DNA of 6,008 bases from contig JAIRLW010000204.1 in NCBI GenBank assembly GCA_031259095.1, positions 1-6,008 on the forward strand. The letters are read 5' to 3'. Origin of the DNA: Planctomycetaceae bacterium (GTDB lineage: Bacteria > Planctomycetota > Planctomycetia > Pirellulales > Thermoguttaceae). Under the pieces are notes generated by a model. It was not told where the DNA came from and did no database searches. It was given only the letters and a program-made list of their open reading frames with translations. How positions within the stretch are numbered: position 1 is the first letter of the stretch; every line of letters starts with the position of its first letter. Made by a program: the position numbers and the translations under genes. Shown one piece after another: positions 1-5,580 of the stretch.

Positions 1-18
1 TAGATTACTTTATTTTTT

Positions 19-161
19 AACGATTCCGTAGTTTTTCCTTCATATTCGGCGTGTTTTGCGATATTCGGCGTATTCTGCGTTTAAATGGAACACTGAAATT
101 TAACGCAGAATACGCAAAAGGACGCAGAAAATGCAGAAAAGAAGTAGTTACAACGATTCCG
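19..161. mobile_element. MITE-like palindromic element flanked by 10-bp direct repeats
   Basis: AACGATTCCG occurs at 19-28 and again at 152-161 in the same orientation. The 123 bp between the copies is a long imperfect palindrome centred near 91. Both arms are built from 9-10-nt units of the TTCTGCGT / ACGCAGAA type: the right arm reads as ACGCAGAAT, ACGCAAAAGG, ACGCAGAAA, ATGCAGAAA, and the left arm has TTCGGCGTG, TTTTGCG, TTCGGCGTA, TTCTGCGTT. A short palindromic, non-coding segment between direct repeats fits a miniature non-autonomous element with a target duplication. No transposase is present, and the outermost termini match only loosely. It could instead be a static intergenic repeat family. 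The architecture is seen directly; mobility is inferred. Confidence 0.4.
68..115. repeat. Perfect 14-bp inverted repeat, core of the palindrome
   Basis: GCGTATTCTGCGTT at 68-81 is the exact reverse complement of AACGCAGAATACGC at 102-115. Allowing one bulged T, the pairing continues through AAAT/ATTT, leaving a loop of about 11 nt. It lies about 100 bp beyond the stop of the minus-strand TPR gene, so it could stop or stabilise that transcript. No T-run follows on either strand, so it is not a standard intrinsic terminator. Confidence 0.9.
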
Positions 162-173
162 CTGATAGATTAC

Positions 174-213
174 AAAAAATCAATTAATCAAAAAATCAAT
201 TAATCAAAAAATC
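174..213. repeat. Perfect 16-bp tandem repeat, 2.5 copies
   Basis: The unit AAAAAATCAATTAATC occurs at 174-189 and 190-205, followed by its first 8 bases at 206-213. The copies are identical. The array ends 2 bp before the stop codon (TAA, 216-218 on the minus strand) of the TPR gene, so it sits at the very start of that gene's 3' untranslated region. A slippage-prone array like this should vary in copy number between strains. Confidence 0.95.
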
Positions 214-215
214 GT

Positions 216-1784
216 TTATGGCGCAAATGATGTTTGGATCACCTTGGTCTTAGTGAGCGGCAAATTTTTAGGATACTGATCACCTTGAAATTCGTAATAG
301 GTTGGAACGATCTGATCGGCTGGATAATGAAACACTTTTGAAACCGGTATTGATGAATGGGACGTTGGAACCGAATAGGTAGTCGGTTGTTGATTTAAGG
401 GTTGCCAACTCTCGGCAGGAATCGCATTGACATGCGGCGGCAACATTCCCTGATTATTAGAGTTGATAAAAACTTGGGCACGCTGTCCTTCAGGATTATT
501 AAAAGTGGGAAACGGTACTGAAGTTTCCATTGTTCCCTGACTTAATATTCCTCCGCGCGAATTCGGTATCACCGGCGGCGGCGTAGTGGGCGTCGCGGCG
601 CGAACCGGATACGGAGCATTGACATTAACATTGGCATGCGTGTTGGAATGAGCGTTAACATGCGTGTTGGAATTGATATTGGCGGGTTGAGAAGCAAAAA
701 ACGGTTGCGGAGTCATGGTGTTACGTTTGGCGAGGGATTCGTCCCGTTTGTGGTCCAAAAATTTCGCTCTTTCGAAATCACCCCATTGCCGATACAACAA
801 CGCCAATTCCTGATACGCTTGGTCTTCGCCTACGGACGCTGAAAAATACCGCAAAGCCTCAATCGGTTTGTTCTGGCGGGCAGTACAACGTCCCAGATAA
901 TAAAGCAACCGGTTATTGTCGGGATAATGAATCAAGGCATTGCGTAAAATCACTTCGGCTTGTTTCAAATCATTCCGCTCCATCAGAAACAACGCAAAAT
1001 CTCCGGCAATAATCGGAACATTTCCGCCCAAAGCATATTTCATGGCATAACGGAAATAAATGCCGGCATTTCGGATTTCGGATTGTTTCCAGGCGATTAA
1101 TGCCAAACGGTGATAGGGTGCGGCCAGAGTACCGTTGGCGGTTTGTTTCTTGTTGGCGGCGATAAAAGCGTTATAACTGCGAACCGCTGCAAGAAAATCA
1201 CCCTGAACTTCAAAATCTAATCCCTGTTTATAGTGATCTTTGGCGGTTGCGGTCGTCGATTGTGTTGCAGAGTTGACATAATCGGGAGCGGAATAACTCT
1301 GTTCTTTTCTCAACGCTTCAATCATTTCCTGACCATCGTCAATATCTTCAAGTGATTCTTTATCTTTGGACTCTTTGGAGGGGTTCTTCTTTTTTGACGA
1401 AGAAAAAAGCGACGTAAAATAGGATTTGACTTTATTGAACGATGATTCTTTGGTTGTTGCGGTTGATTCTTTGTTTTCCGGTTCGGTCTTTTTTTCTGGA
1501 ATGAATGGAGCGGTTGGAGTTACGGAGGTTGCCGAAGTGGAGAGCGACACGGAAGGTGAATTTTCTGACGGTTTGGCGGAATTGGTTGACGGCGGAAAGT
1601 GTGCCGATTGTGGCGTCATTTCCCGATTCGCCATATAAATCGAATTATTAGAGGAAGAAGGATAACCTCCATAACTGGGATAGCCTCCGTAAGGACGGTC
1701 ATATTGCGCATAAACGATCTCTGTTGCTATCACAACAGAGATGATAACCGTCAACTGAATATAATAAAAAAAGCCCTTTTGCAT
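216..1784 (-). CDS. Exported tetratricopeptide-repeat protein with low-complexity flanks (522 aa)
   Basis: The start chosen is the ATG at 1784, because GAGG lies 6 nt upstream and the protein then opens with a good signal peptide: positive MQK, a hydrophobic stretch to about residue 22, and VYA as a likely cleavage site near residue 26. The frame stays open to a GTG at 1841, but that adds a charged 19-residue stretch in front of the signal. After cleavage come a Tyr/Gly-rich stretch (YGGYPSYGGYPS), a Ser/Thr/Pro/Lys-rich linker to about residue 180, then roughly five TPR-like helical pairs at about 182-350 (clearest in the segments with NDLKQAEVILRNAL and NKPIEALRYF). The C-terminal third is Asn/Pro/Thr-rich and disordered. 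TPRs usually act as protein-binding scaffolds; partner and function are unknown. It is divergent from the lipoprotein gene to its right. Reading and export are well supported; any specific role is not. Confidence 0.9.
   Translation of the reverse strand: MQKGFFYYIQLTVIISVVIATEIVYAQYDRPYGGYPSYGGYPSSSNNSIYMANREMTPQSAHFPPSTNSAKPSENSPSVSLSTSATSVTPTAPFIPEKKTEPENKESTATTKESSFNKVKSYFTSLFSSSKKKNPSKESKDKESLEDIDDGQEMIEALRKEQSYSAPDYVNSATQSTTATAKDHYKQGLDFEVQGDFLAAVRSYNAFIAANKKQTANGTLAAPYHRLALIAWKQSEIRNAGIYFRYAMKYALGGNVPIIAGDFALFLMERNDLKQAEVILRNALIHYPDNNRLLYYLGRCTARQNKPIEALRYFSASVGEDQAYQELALLYRQWGDFERAKFLDHKRDESLAKRNTMTPQPFFASQPANINSNTHVNAHSNTHANVNVNAPYPVRAATPTTPPPVIPNSRGGILSQGTMETSVPFPTFNNPEGQRAQVFINSNNQGMLPPHVNAIPAESWQPLNQQPTTYSVPTSHSSIPVSKVFHYPADQIVPTYYEFQGDQYPKNLPLTKTKVIQTSFAP
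635..673. repeat. Short in-gene repeat encoding an Asn/His-rich 8-residue unit
   Basis: CATGCGTGTTGGAAT occurs at 635-649 and again at 659-673, a 24-bp period inside the minus-strand TPR gene. On the protein it gives two SNTH-containing units (SNTHVNAH, SNTHANVN) in the disordered C-terminal region. The 24-bp spacing keeps the reading frame, as expected for repeat expansion in a flexible linker. Confidence 0.75.
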
Positions 1785-1790
1785 TTTTTT

Positions 1791-1794
1791 CCTC
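1791..1794 (-). promoter_or_regulatory. Shine-Dalgarno site deciding the start of the TPR gene
   Basis: On the minus strand GAGG is followed by six A residues and then ATG (1784-1782), a normal 6-nt spacing. The alternative GTG at 1841 overlaps an AAGGAG with no usable spacing. This supports the 522-residue form. The two plus-strand genes in the window have no comparable site before their ATGs. Confidence 0.65.
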
Positions 1795-1819
1795 GAACGA
1801 GTTGAGACTATCCGCAAAA

Positions 1820-2017
1820 TCATCGACAGACTTTTATCCACTCCTTCTTTCGTCCTATCGAGTCAAAGGACAGTTTTTCTCCAATGCGAATGAGCAAAGG
1901 AAACGATTTTGAGAAAAACAACAGACTACGATTTATACATTCTGATTCCCTGCTAAAATCGATTATTTCGTCAGACAAGGCAAATCCGGTACCAGAAGCA
2001 AAAAAGAGAAAAAACAT
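1820..2017 (-). CDS. Doubtful small ORF (65 aa) upstream of the TPR gene
   Basis: An ATG-initiated frame of 65 codons opens with a hydrophobic stretch (MFFLFFASGTGFALS) that resembles a signal peptide, followed by a mixed charged region. It ends 35 bp before the ATG of the TPR gene, in the same orientation. No Shine-Dalgarno is visible, no family is recognised, and a frame of this length can arise by chance. It could be a small secreted peptide or simply part of the 5' leader. I consider it more likely spurious than real. Confidence 0.15.
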   Translation of the reverse strand: MFFLFFASGTGFALSDEIIDFSRESECINRSLLFFSKSFPLLIRIGEKLSFDSIGRKKEWIKVCR

Positions 2018-2057
2018 AACTATTCAAGAGTCTGTCTGAATGCGGAAAACGCTTTGA

Positions 2058-2127
2058 TCGACCAAATTCGACCAAATTCGACCAAATTCGACTGAAATCG
2101 ATTTTGGTCGATTTCAGTCGAGGTTTT
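2058..2127. repeat. 10-bp phased array of seven TCGA tetramers
   Basis: TCGA begins at 2058, 2068, 2078, 2088, 2098, 2108 and 2118, an exact 10-bp period. The first three units are identical TCGACCAAAT; the later ones are TCGACTGAAA, TCGATTTTGG, TCGATTTCAG and TCGAGGTTTT. The fifth and sixth units together contain the inverted form of the first unit (TTTTGGTCGA). One unit per helical turn puts every self-complementary TCGA on the same DNA face. That suits a cooperatively bound operator or a curved segment, but a simple tandem repeat that partly inverted would look the same. Confidence 0.9.
2088..2121. repeat. Perfect 13-bp inverted repeat within the TCGA array
   Basis: TCGACTGAAATCG (2088-2100) pairs exactly with CGATTTCAGTCGA (2109-2121) around an 8-nt loop. 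On the plus strand it is followed by GGTTTTT, so it resembles an intrinsic terminator. However, it sits between divergent genes with no plus-strand gene upstream in this window, so a terminator role has no obvious transcript to act on. A protein-binding cruciform or dyad operator is an alternative. Confidence 0.85.
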
Positions 2128-2178
2128 TAGAAGTTCCCTTAAACAACATTTTAGGGATATTTAGAGACAAATTGGGAC

Positions 2179-2206
2179 TTGAAATAGAAACTTGACTTGT
2201 TATACT
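2179..2206 (+). promoter_or_regulatory. Candidate sigma70-type promoter for the lipoprotein gene
   Basis: TTGAAA (2179-2184) and TATACT (2201-2206) are separated by 16 bp. Each hexamer is one or two bases from consensus. Transcription would start near 2213 and give a leader of about 300 nt before the ATG at 2513. The spacing is slightly short, and AT-rich intergenic DNA yields such matches by chance. Confidence 0.45.
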
Positions 2207-2310
2207 TAATTCGGTTTTTGAACACGGAACATACAGAAAAGAATTTACAAAAATACCGCGTCTTTCTGTGATTTTCATATTCAAAGCAATAACTATTCTG
2301 ATTATTTCAG

Positions 2311-2440
2311 ATTTTTGGAGGGGATGTCAACAATCAAGAGGTAGGCGATGTTTCGCCGAAATTTTTTGATTAATTGCATCGGCGATAGCCGACTTGATAA
2401 GGCCGCTTACCTGATATTAACCGGACAATATCCCCAAAAT
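2311..2440 (+). promoter_or_regulatory. Candidate structured 5' leader RNA (riboswitch- or attenuator-like)
   Basis: Several stems can form in this 130-nt segment. GGGGAT (2320-2325) pairs with ATCCCC (2430-2435), and after a bulge the TTTT/AAAA flanks extend it. AGGTAGGCG (2339-2347) pairs with CGCTTACCT (2404-2412) through nine pairs including one G-U. TCGGC/GCCGA (2379-2383/2388-2392) forms a GATA-loop hairpin, and GATATT/AATATC (2413-2418/2427-2432) another. Mutually exclusive alternatives exist: GGCGA/TCGCC (2344-2348/2353-2357) and TCGCCGA/TCGGCGA (2353-2359/2379-2385). ATCAAG/CTTGAT (2333-2338/2393-2398) would form a pseudoknot with the nine-pair stem. It matches no riboswitch class I recognise. 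Short stems in AT-rich DNA are cheap, so function is inferred, not shown. Confidence 0.35.
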
Positions 2441-2512
2441 ATAAAATAATCAGTTAATATTCATGTTTTTAATAAACTCATAAGGTCAATCAGAAATACA
2501 AAATTACGAACA

Positions 2513-4513
2513 ATGAACTATATTCCGATTTTTTTCTGTTGCTTTCTGTTGCTTTTTCTTTCCGGTTGCGATTGCCGGAATAACGCGAAACATACTAATA
2601 TTGTCTTCACGGTAGAAGGCGGAGTGAATACGGACAGCAATCTTCGTCGGAAGGACGACTTTAATCGGTCATTCACTGTCCTTGATTCGTTGGAGGAATC
2701 TCCTTGTCTTTCTGAAACGCCCGGTTATGAAAAACTTGTTCGTATTACCGACTGGCTCAATAAGTGGATTCAACGCCGCGTCTCGGACGAAAACTGGCAA
2801 CCGGATTCCGACCTGCTCGAAATGGAAATCGTTACCCGAACCGTCGCCGCAACCGCATTGGAAACCGTTCGGTTACTCAATCTCGTGCAAGGGAAAAATG
2901 TTACCGATGACGACGGGAAACCGATGGCGTCTTCGGAATCGCTGGAAACGGAACGTAAAAAAATAACGGAACTTTTGTCACGGCTTGTTACTGAATTAAA
3001 AACAATGTCGGTACAATGCAGTGTTCCCGGTGTTGCCAACTATTCCCAATCAGTCGCCAAAATTCAAGAGAAATTCGTCGCACTGGAAAATATTCCCAAC
3101 CTCAACGCCGCAGGTATCCGTAACTTCACCCGACAACTCGAAAATGAAACCCGCGATTTCACCGAAATTGTCGGAATGTTGGAAAAATACGCCGCCGAAC
3201 TTCGTGTCGAAGGACTGTTTATTCAGACTTCCGATGTAGAATATCTGAAACAATGCACGTGGACTCGCAATCTCTCCAACTGGGCGCGTGGTGAAAAACA
3301 AGTTTTGCTCGACCGTGCCGTGAATCTGCTGGATTGGACAACCTGTAATATTGATTTTCGGGAAAAAACGGTTCAGATTAACCAGAACCAAACGATTGAT
3401 ATGCCGCAACAATATCCATGGCAAACGTTATTACTTGGTTACAGTACGTTGTGGGATCGAACATGGCTTTTTATGGAACTGCTCCGCCAACAACGAATCG
3501 ACTCGGTGTTGTTGTCGGTACCGTTGCCGGAACAGCCGGATTTACCGTTATTTTGGGCGGTTGGCGTTCTTCTGGACGGTGAAGTGTATCTTTTCCTTCC
3601 GCCTTACGGAATGCCGGTTCCCGGTTACAGCAAACCAACCATCGGCGAAGACGGCTCGCTGATTTTTCCCGAAATCGCAACACTTTCACAAGTTCTTAAA
3701 GATGATCAATTACTTCGGCAACTCGATTTTTCCGAACAACAGAAATTCCCGATCACGTCAACCATGCTTCAGAAAACCGCCGCGTATCTTCTTGCCACTC
3801 CTGAATCCGCGTCCATGCGTATGAAAGTTCTTGAATCAGAATTAAGCGGCGAACAAAATATGGTGCTTTACACGGATATTCAGGAACAACGACGTTTGTT
3901 CAGTGCGATTCCGTCGATTAAAACGGTTGAAATTTGGAAATATCCGTTCCGAACAAAATTTGAACAATTATTTGTCGGACAGCGCACCCGACTTTTTATG
4001 GAACCGTTGGTGATGCCGAATCAGAGATTGCCGGATCCGAAACGGCAGGATATTCCTTTTCCACTGTGGACAGGACGCGTTCTTTATTTCAAAGGACAAC
4101 ACCTCGGTCAGCAAAACGCCATCACCGCGTATCAAAATGCCCGCGTTCCCGACCGTGATATTATGGAATATCGGAAAATCGATCCTAATTTTCGCAACAA
4201 TCCTGTTCTAGCGGCTGGAATCCAAATGGTTGCGATCAATGCCGGTTATTGGCTTGGTTTGGCGTCGTTTGAAGTCAACTCCATTTCCGCTGCCAAAGAT
4301 TTTTTGGACAATATCTCACACGGCGCACTGAATCCATGGCAAAACGGCGTTGAATATGCTTTGGGACGTATTGCCGAACGTGAAAAGAAATATGACGACG
4401 CGATACGATATTATGAGCGAACCGCCCGAAGTCCGGCTGGACCCGGTAATCTCTTGCGGGCAAGATGGTTAAAAAATGCCGACGCCGTTCATAAACAAAA
4501 AACAACAAATTAA
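2513..4513 (+). CDS. Lipoprotein with degenerate transglutaminase-like region and C-terminal TPRs (666 aa)
   Basis: The N-terminus is a clear lipoprotein signal: a hydrophobic core ending in the lipobox LSGC, with Cys19 the probable lipid anchor and Asp20 next to it. Residues about 70-240 are largely helical and Glu/Leu-rich. Residues about 300-370 resemble the core of a transglutaminase-like fold: a helix with LFMELLRQQRID, a strand with SVLLSVPL, then FWAVGVLLDGEVYLFLPPYG. I associate this arrangement with conserved planctomycete hypotheticals. The expected catalytic residues are not there: no Cys after Cys278, and no His near the WAVGV strand where active enzymes carry it. It is therefore probably a binding module, not an enzyme. 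Residues about 515-545 and 575-640 form TPR-like helices, the last ending EKKYDDAIRYYERT. The ATG lacks a Shine-Dalgarno; the lipobox supports this start. The biological role is unknown. Confidence 0.88.
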   Translation: MNYIPIFFCCFLLLFLSGCDCRNNAKHTNIVFTVEGGVNTDSNLRRKDDFNRSFTVLDSLEESPCLSETPGYEKLVRITDWLNKWIQRRVSDENWQPDSDLLEMEIVTRTVAATALETVRLLNLVQGKNVTDDDGKPMASSESLETERKKITELLSRLVTELKTMSVQCSVPGVANYSQSVAKIQEKFVALENIPNLNAAGIRNFTRQLENETRDFTEIVGMLEKYAAELRVEGLFIQTSDVEYLKQCTWTRNLSNWARGEKQVLLDRAVNLLDWTTCNIDFREKTVQINQNQTIDMPQQYPWQTLLLGYSTLWDRTWLFMELLRQQRIDSVLLSVPLPEQPDLPLFWAVGVLLDGEVYLFLPPYGMPVPGYSKPTIGEDGSLIFPEIATLSQVLKDDQLLRQLDFSEQQKFPITSTMLQKTAAYLLATPESASMRMKVLESELSGEQNMVLYTDIQEQRRLFSAIPSIKTVEIWKYPFRTKFEQLFVGQRTRLFMEPLVMPNQRLPDPKRQDIPFPLWTGRVLYFKGQHLGQQNAITAYQNARVPDRDIMEYRKIDPNFRNNPVLAAGIQMVAINAGYWLGLASFEVNSISAAKDFLDNISHGALNPWQNGVEYALGRIAEREKKYDDAIRYYERTARSPAGPGNLLRARWLKNADAVHKQKTTN

Positions 4514-4528
4514 AATGAATAAAAATTT

Positions 4529-4558
4529 TTGAGAACCTCTACAAATTCGTTTTTTAAT
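4529..4558 (+). promoter_or_regulatory. Candidate promoter for the 225-aa membrane protein gene
   Basis: TTGAGA (4529-4534) and TTTAAT (4553-4558) are 18 bp apart, each one base from the sigma70 consensus. Transcription would start near 4565, which would place the whole GTCCC palindrome (4587-4655) in the 5' leader of the downstream gene. Co-transcription from the lipoprotein gene is equally possible, as the gap is only 181 bp. Confidence 0.3.
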
Positions 4559-4586
4559 CACAACGTTTCATGAAAAATCAACATCA

Positions 4587-4655
4587 TTTGTCCCATTAGT
4601 CCTTATTGTCCCTAAAGTCCCTTTTTATAGGGACAATAGGGACCAATGGGACAAA
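4587..4655. repeat. 28-bp near-perfect palindrome of 9-nt GTCCC units
   Basis: Positions 4587-4614 and 4628-4655 are reverse complements at 26 of 28 positions, around a 13-nt loop. The left arm and loop consist of four consecutive 9-nt units starting at 4590, 4599, 4608 and 4617 (GTCCCATTA, GTCCTTATT, GTCCCTAAA, GTCCCTTTT). The right arm has GGGAC at 4630, 4639 and 4648, again 9 apart. In RNA this would be a very stable hairpin between two genes. No T-run follows on the plus strand, so a role in mRNA stability or as a repeat element is more likely than intrinsic termination. Confidence 0.93.
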
Positions 4656-4694
4656 TAATCAAAATTAAAAGAATTAAAAATCTTTTGGCAAACT

Positions 4695-5372
4695 ATGAAA
4701 AAAACAACGATTACTGTATTGATATTTTTATGTGTTATTTTGACAACGGTTCTTCCGCTTCAAGCGGAACGAATTAATATTTTTCGACCGAGTAAAGATA
4801 AAGAGACTTCGTCGGATGATTCGGAAACGTCATCCGGCAGCAAAACAAAAGTCAGTCAGGAACAACAAAAAAAATGGGAAAGTATTACCGGATCTGTCCA
4901 ACAAGGAAATTCAGGAACAGCGTTATCGTATTACTATTTCATTCTTCTCATTTTCTTTATTCTGGTGATCATCCTGTTTTATTTGTTGCACAAATTTTAT
5001 TGGGAACAATATATTTTTTCTCAGGAGAATCCTTGGAATTTGTTTCGAGAGTTGTGTTCGGCGCATGGATTAAACCGGTCGGAGCAACAACTTCTTCGCC
5101 AGATTGCGGACGAACAACATTGGGAAAATCCGCTACAAATTTTTATTGAACCGTTACACTTAAAATCGGCGTTGGATCATAAACGGTTTGAAAAATCGCG
5201 TCCGATGATTAAATCTCTTTTGATAAAACTTTTCGATCTGGACACGAAAGACGAATTGCTGATAGAAACGCAAGTCATTGAACGCGCAACAACGCCTCTG
5301 ACCACGACAATTATTTATCGGCAAGATGGAAAAACCAAAGGCGAACCCAGCGGAATCAGAACCGCAGAATAA
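4695..5372 (+). CDS. Signal-peptide and TM-anchored protein with cytoplasmic helical domain (225 aa)
   Basis: Residues 1-24 look like a cleavable signal peptide (MKKTT, hydrophobic core, LQA at the probable cleavage site). A Ser/Asp/Lys-rich linker follows to about residue 72. A strong transmembrane segment spans about 79-99 (FILLIFFILVIILFYLL). The rest should be cytoplasmic: a helical domain at about 113-180 with FRELCSAHGLNRSEQQLLRQ, then PLQIFIEPLHLKSAL, and a polar tail. The E-LL-hydrophobic helix followed by a P-x-x-IF strand recalls a domain in planctomycete membrane hypotheticals, sometimes near PilZ or motility genes, but I cannot name the family with confidence. No Shine-Dalgarno is visible; the start is supported by the signal peptide. 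A GTCCC palindrome lies just upstream, and the gene converges with the minus-strand membrane-protein ORF. Function unknown. Confidence 0.85.
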   Translation: MKKTTITVLIFLCVILTTVLPLQAERINIFRPSKDKETSSDDSETSSGSKTKVSQEQQKKWESITGSVQQGNSGTALSYYYFILLIFFILVIILFYLLHKFYWEQYIFSQENPWNLFRELCSAHGLNRSEQQLLRQIADEQHWENPLQIFIEPLHLKSALDHKRFEKSRPMIKSLLIKLFDLDTKDELLIETQVIERATTPLTTTIIYRQDGKTKGEPSGIRTAE

Positions 5373-5395
5373 ATTATAGTTTTCTACCAACATCT

Positions 5396-5411
5396 TGTCC
5401 CTAACGGGACA
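5396..5411. terminator. Small GTCCC hairpin between convergent genes
   Basis: TGTCCC and GGGACA pair around a TAAC loop, 24 bp after the stop of the 225-aa gene. It carries the same GTCCC/GGGAC motif as the 4587-4655 palindrome. No T-run directly follows on either strand, so it would be at best a weak terminator alone. Its place between two convergent coding regions is what suggests the role. Confidence 0.3.
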
Positions 5412-5416
5412 GAAAT

Positions 5417-5433
5417 ATAAAAATAATTTTTAT
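5417..5433. terminator. AT-only hairpin, possible bidirectional terminator
   Basis: ATAAAAA (5417-5423) pairs with TTTTTAT (5427-5433) around TAA. Read from either strand it presents an A-run, a turn, then a T-run, as in bidirectional terminators between convergent genes. It lies between the plus-strand stop (5372) and the probable minus-strand end (5477). The stem contains no G-C pair, so it would be weak. Confidence 0.3.
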
Positions 5434-5476
5434 GACAGCAAAGAGTATATATCTGAACTGGATATTTGTAATACCT

Positions 5477-5580
5477 TTAACAAAGCGATAGCAGCATTTT
5501 TAACAGCCCGCCAAGCAATGCAAAAGGCAATCCGGACAGCGACGTAATAATGACTTCAAATATAAATAACTTCTGGTGTT
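5477..5580 (-). pseudogene. Out-of-frame C-terminal continuation of the small membrane protein
   Basis: Directly beyond the TAG that ends the small membrane ORF, another minus-strand frame is open to a TAA at 5479-5477 and has no start codon of its own at its beginning. It reads as a natural membrane-protein tail: KLFIFEVIITSLSG followed by LPFALLGGLLKMLLSLC. Adding one A to the A4 run (5587-5584 on the minus strand) joins it in frame, making a 117-residue product with three hydrophobic segments. It may be a real frameshift mutation, a sequencing error in a homopolymer, or programmed slippage. An unrelated open frame is the alternative but looks less likely given its composition. Confidence 0.5.

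Larger units (their letters stand above)
1842..2512. other. Divergent intergenic region, about 670 bp, mostly non-coding
   Basis: This separates the minus-strand TPR gene from the plus-strand lipoprotein gene. Apart from one doubtful 65-codon minus frame at its left end, I see no credible coding. It holds the 10-bp TCGA array (2058-2121), a weak stem TCCCTTAAA/TTTTAGGGA (about 2135-2157), the plus-strand promoter candidate (2179-2206) and the structured leader candidate (2311-2440). The last 70 bp before the ATG at 2513 are AT-rich without further recognisable signals. Confidence 0.7.

Noticed and set aside
41..139. CRISPR array, because of repeating units near the left edge
   Set aside because: Units are only 9-10 nt, imperfect, have no spacers and switch orientation at the centre.
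1932..1937. TATAAA on the minus strand as a -10 box for the TPR gene
   Set aside because: No acceptable -35 hexamer lies 16-18 bp upstream (the position reads GATTTT), so it cannot be separated from AT-rich background.
2088..2127. Intrinsic terminator made by the 13-bp dyad followed by GGTTTTT
   Set aside because: It lies between divergent genes with no plus-strand transcript arriving from the left, and its bases are explained by the 10-bp array. Kept as a repeat instead.
2311..2440. Integron attC site or self-cleaving ribozyme in the structured region
   Set aside because: No attC core sites (GTTRRRY and its partner) frame it. The hammerhead core is absent: CTGATA occurs where CTGATGA would be needed, with no matching GAAA. 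No twister or HDV core was recognised.
2770..3689. Several 70-124-codon frames within the lipoprotein gene on both strands
   Set aside because: They are shadows of the strongly supported 666-aa coding frame, with no independent start signals or recognisable domains.
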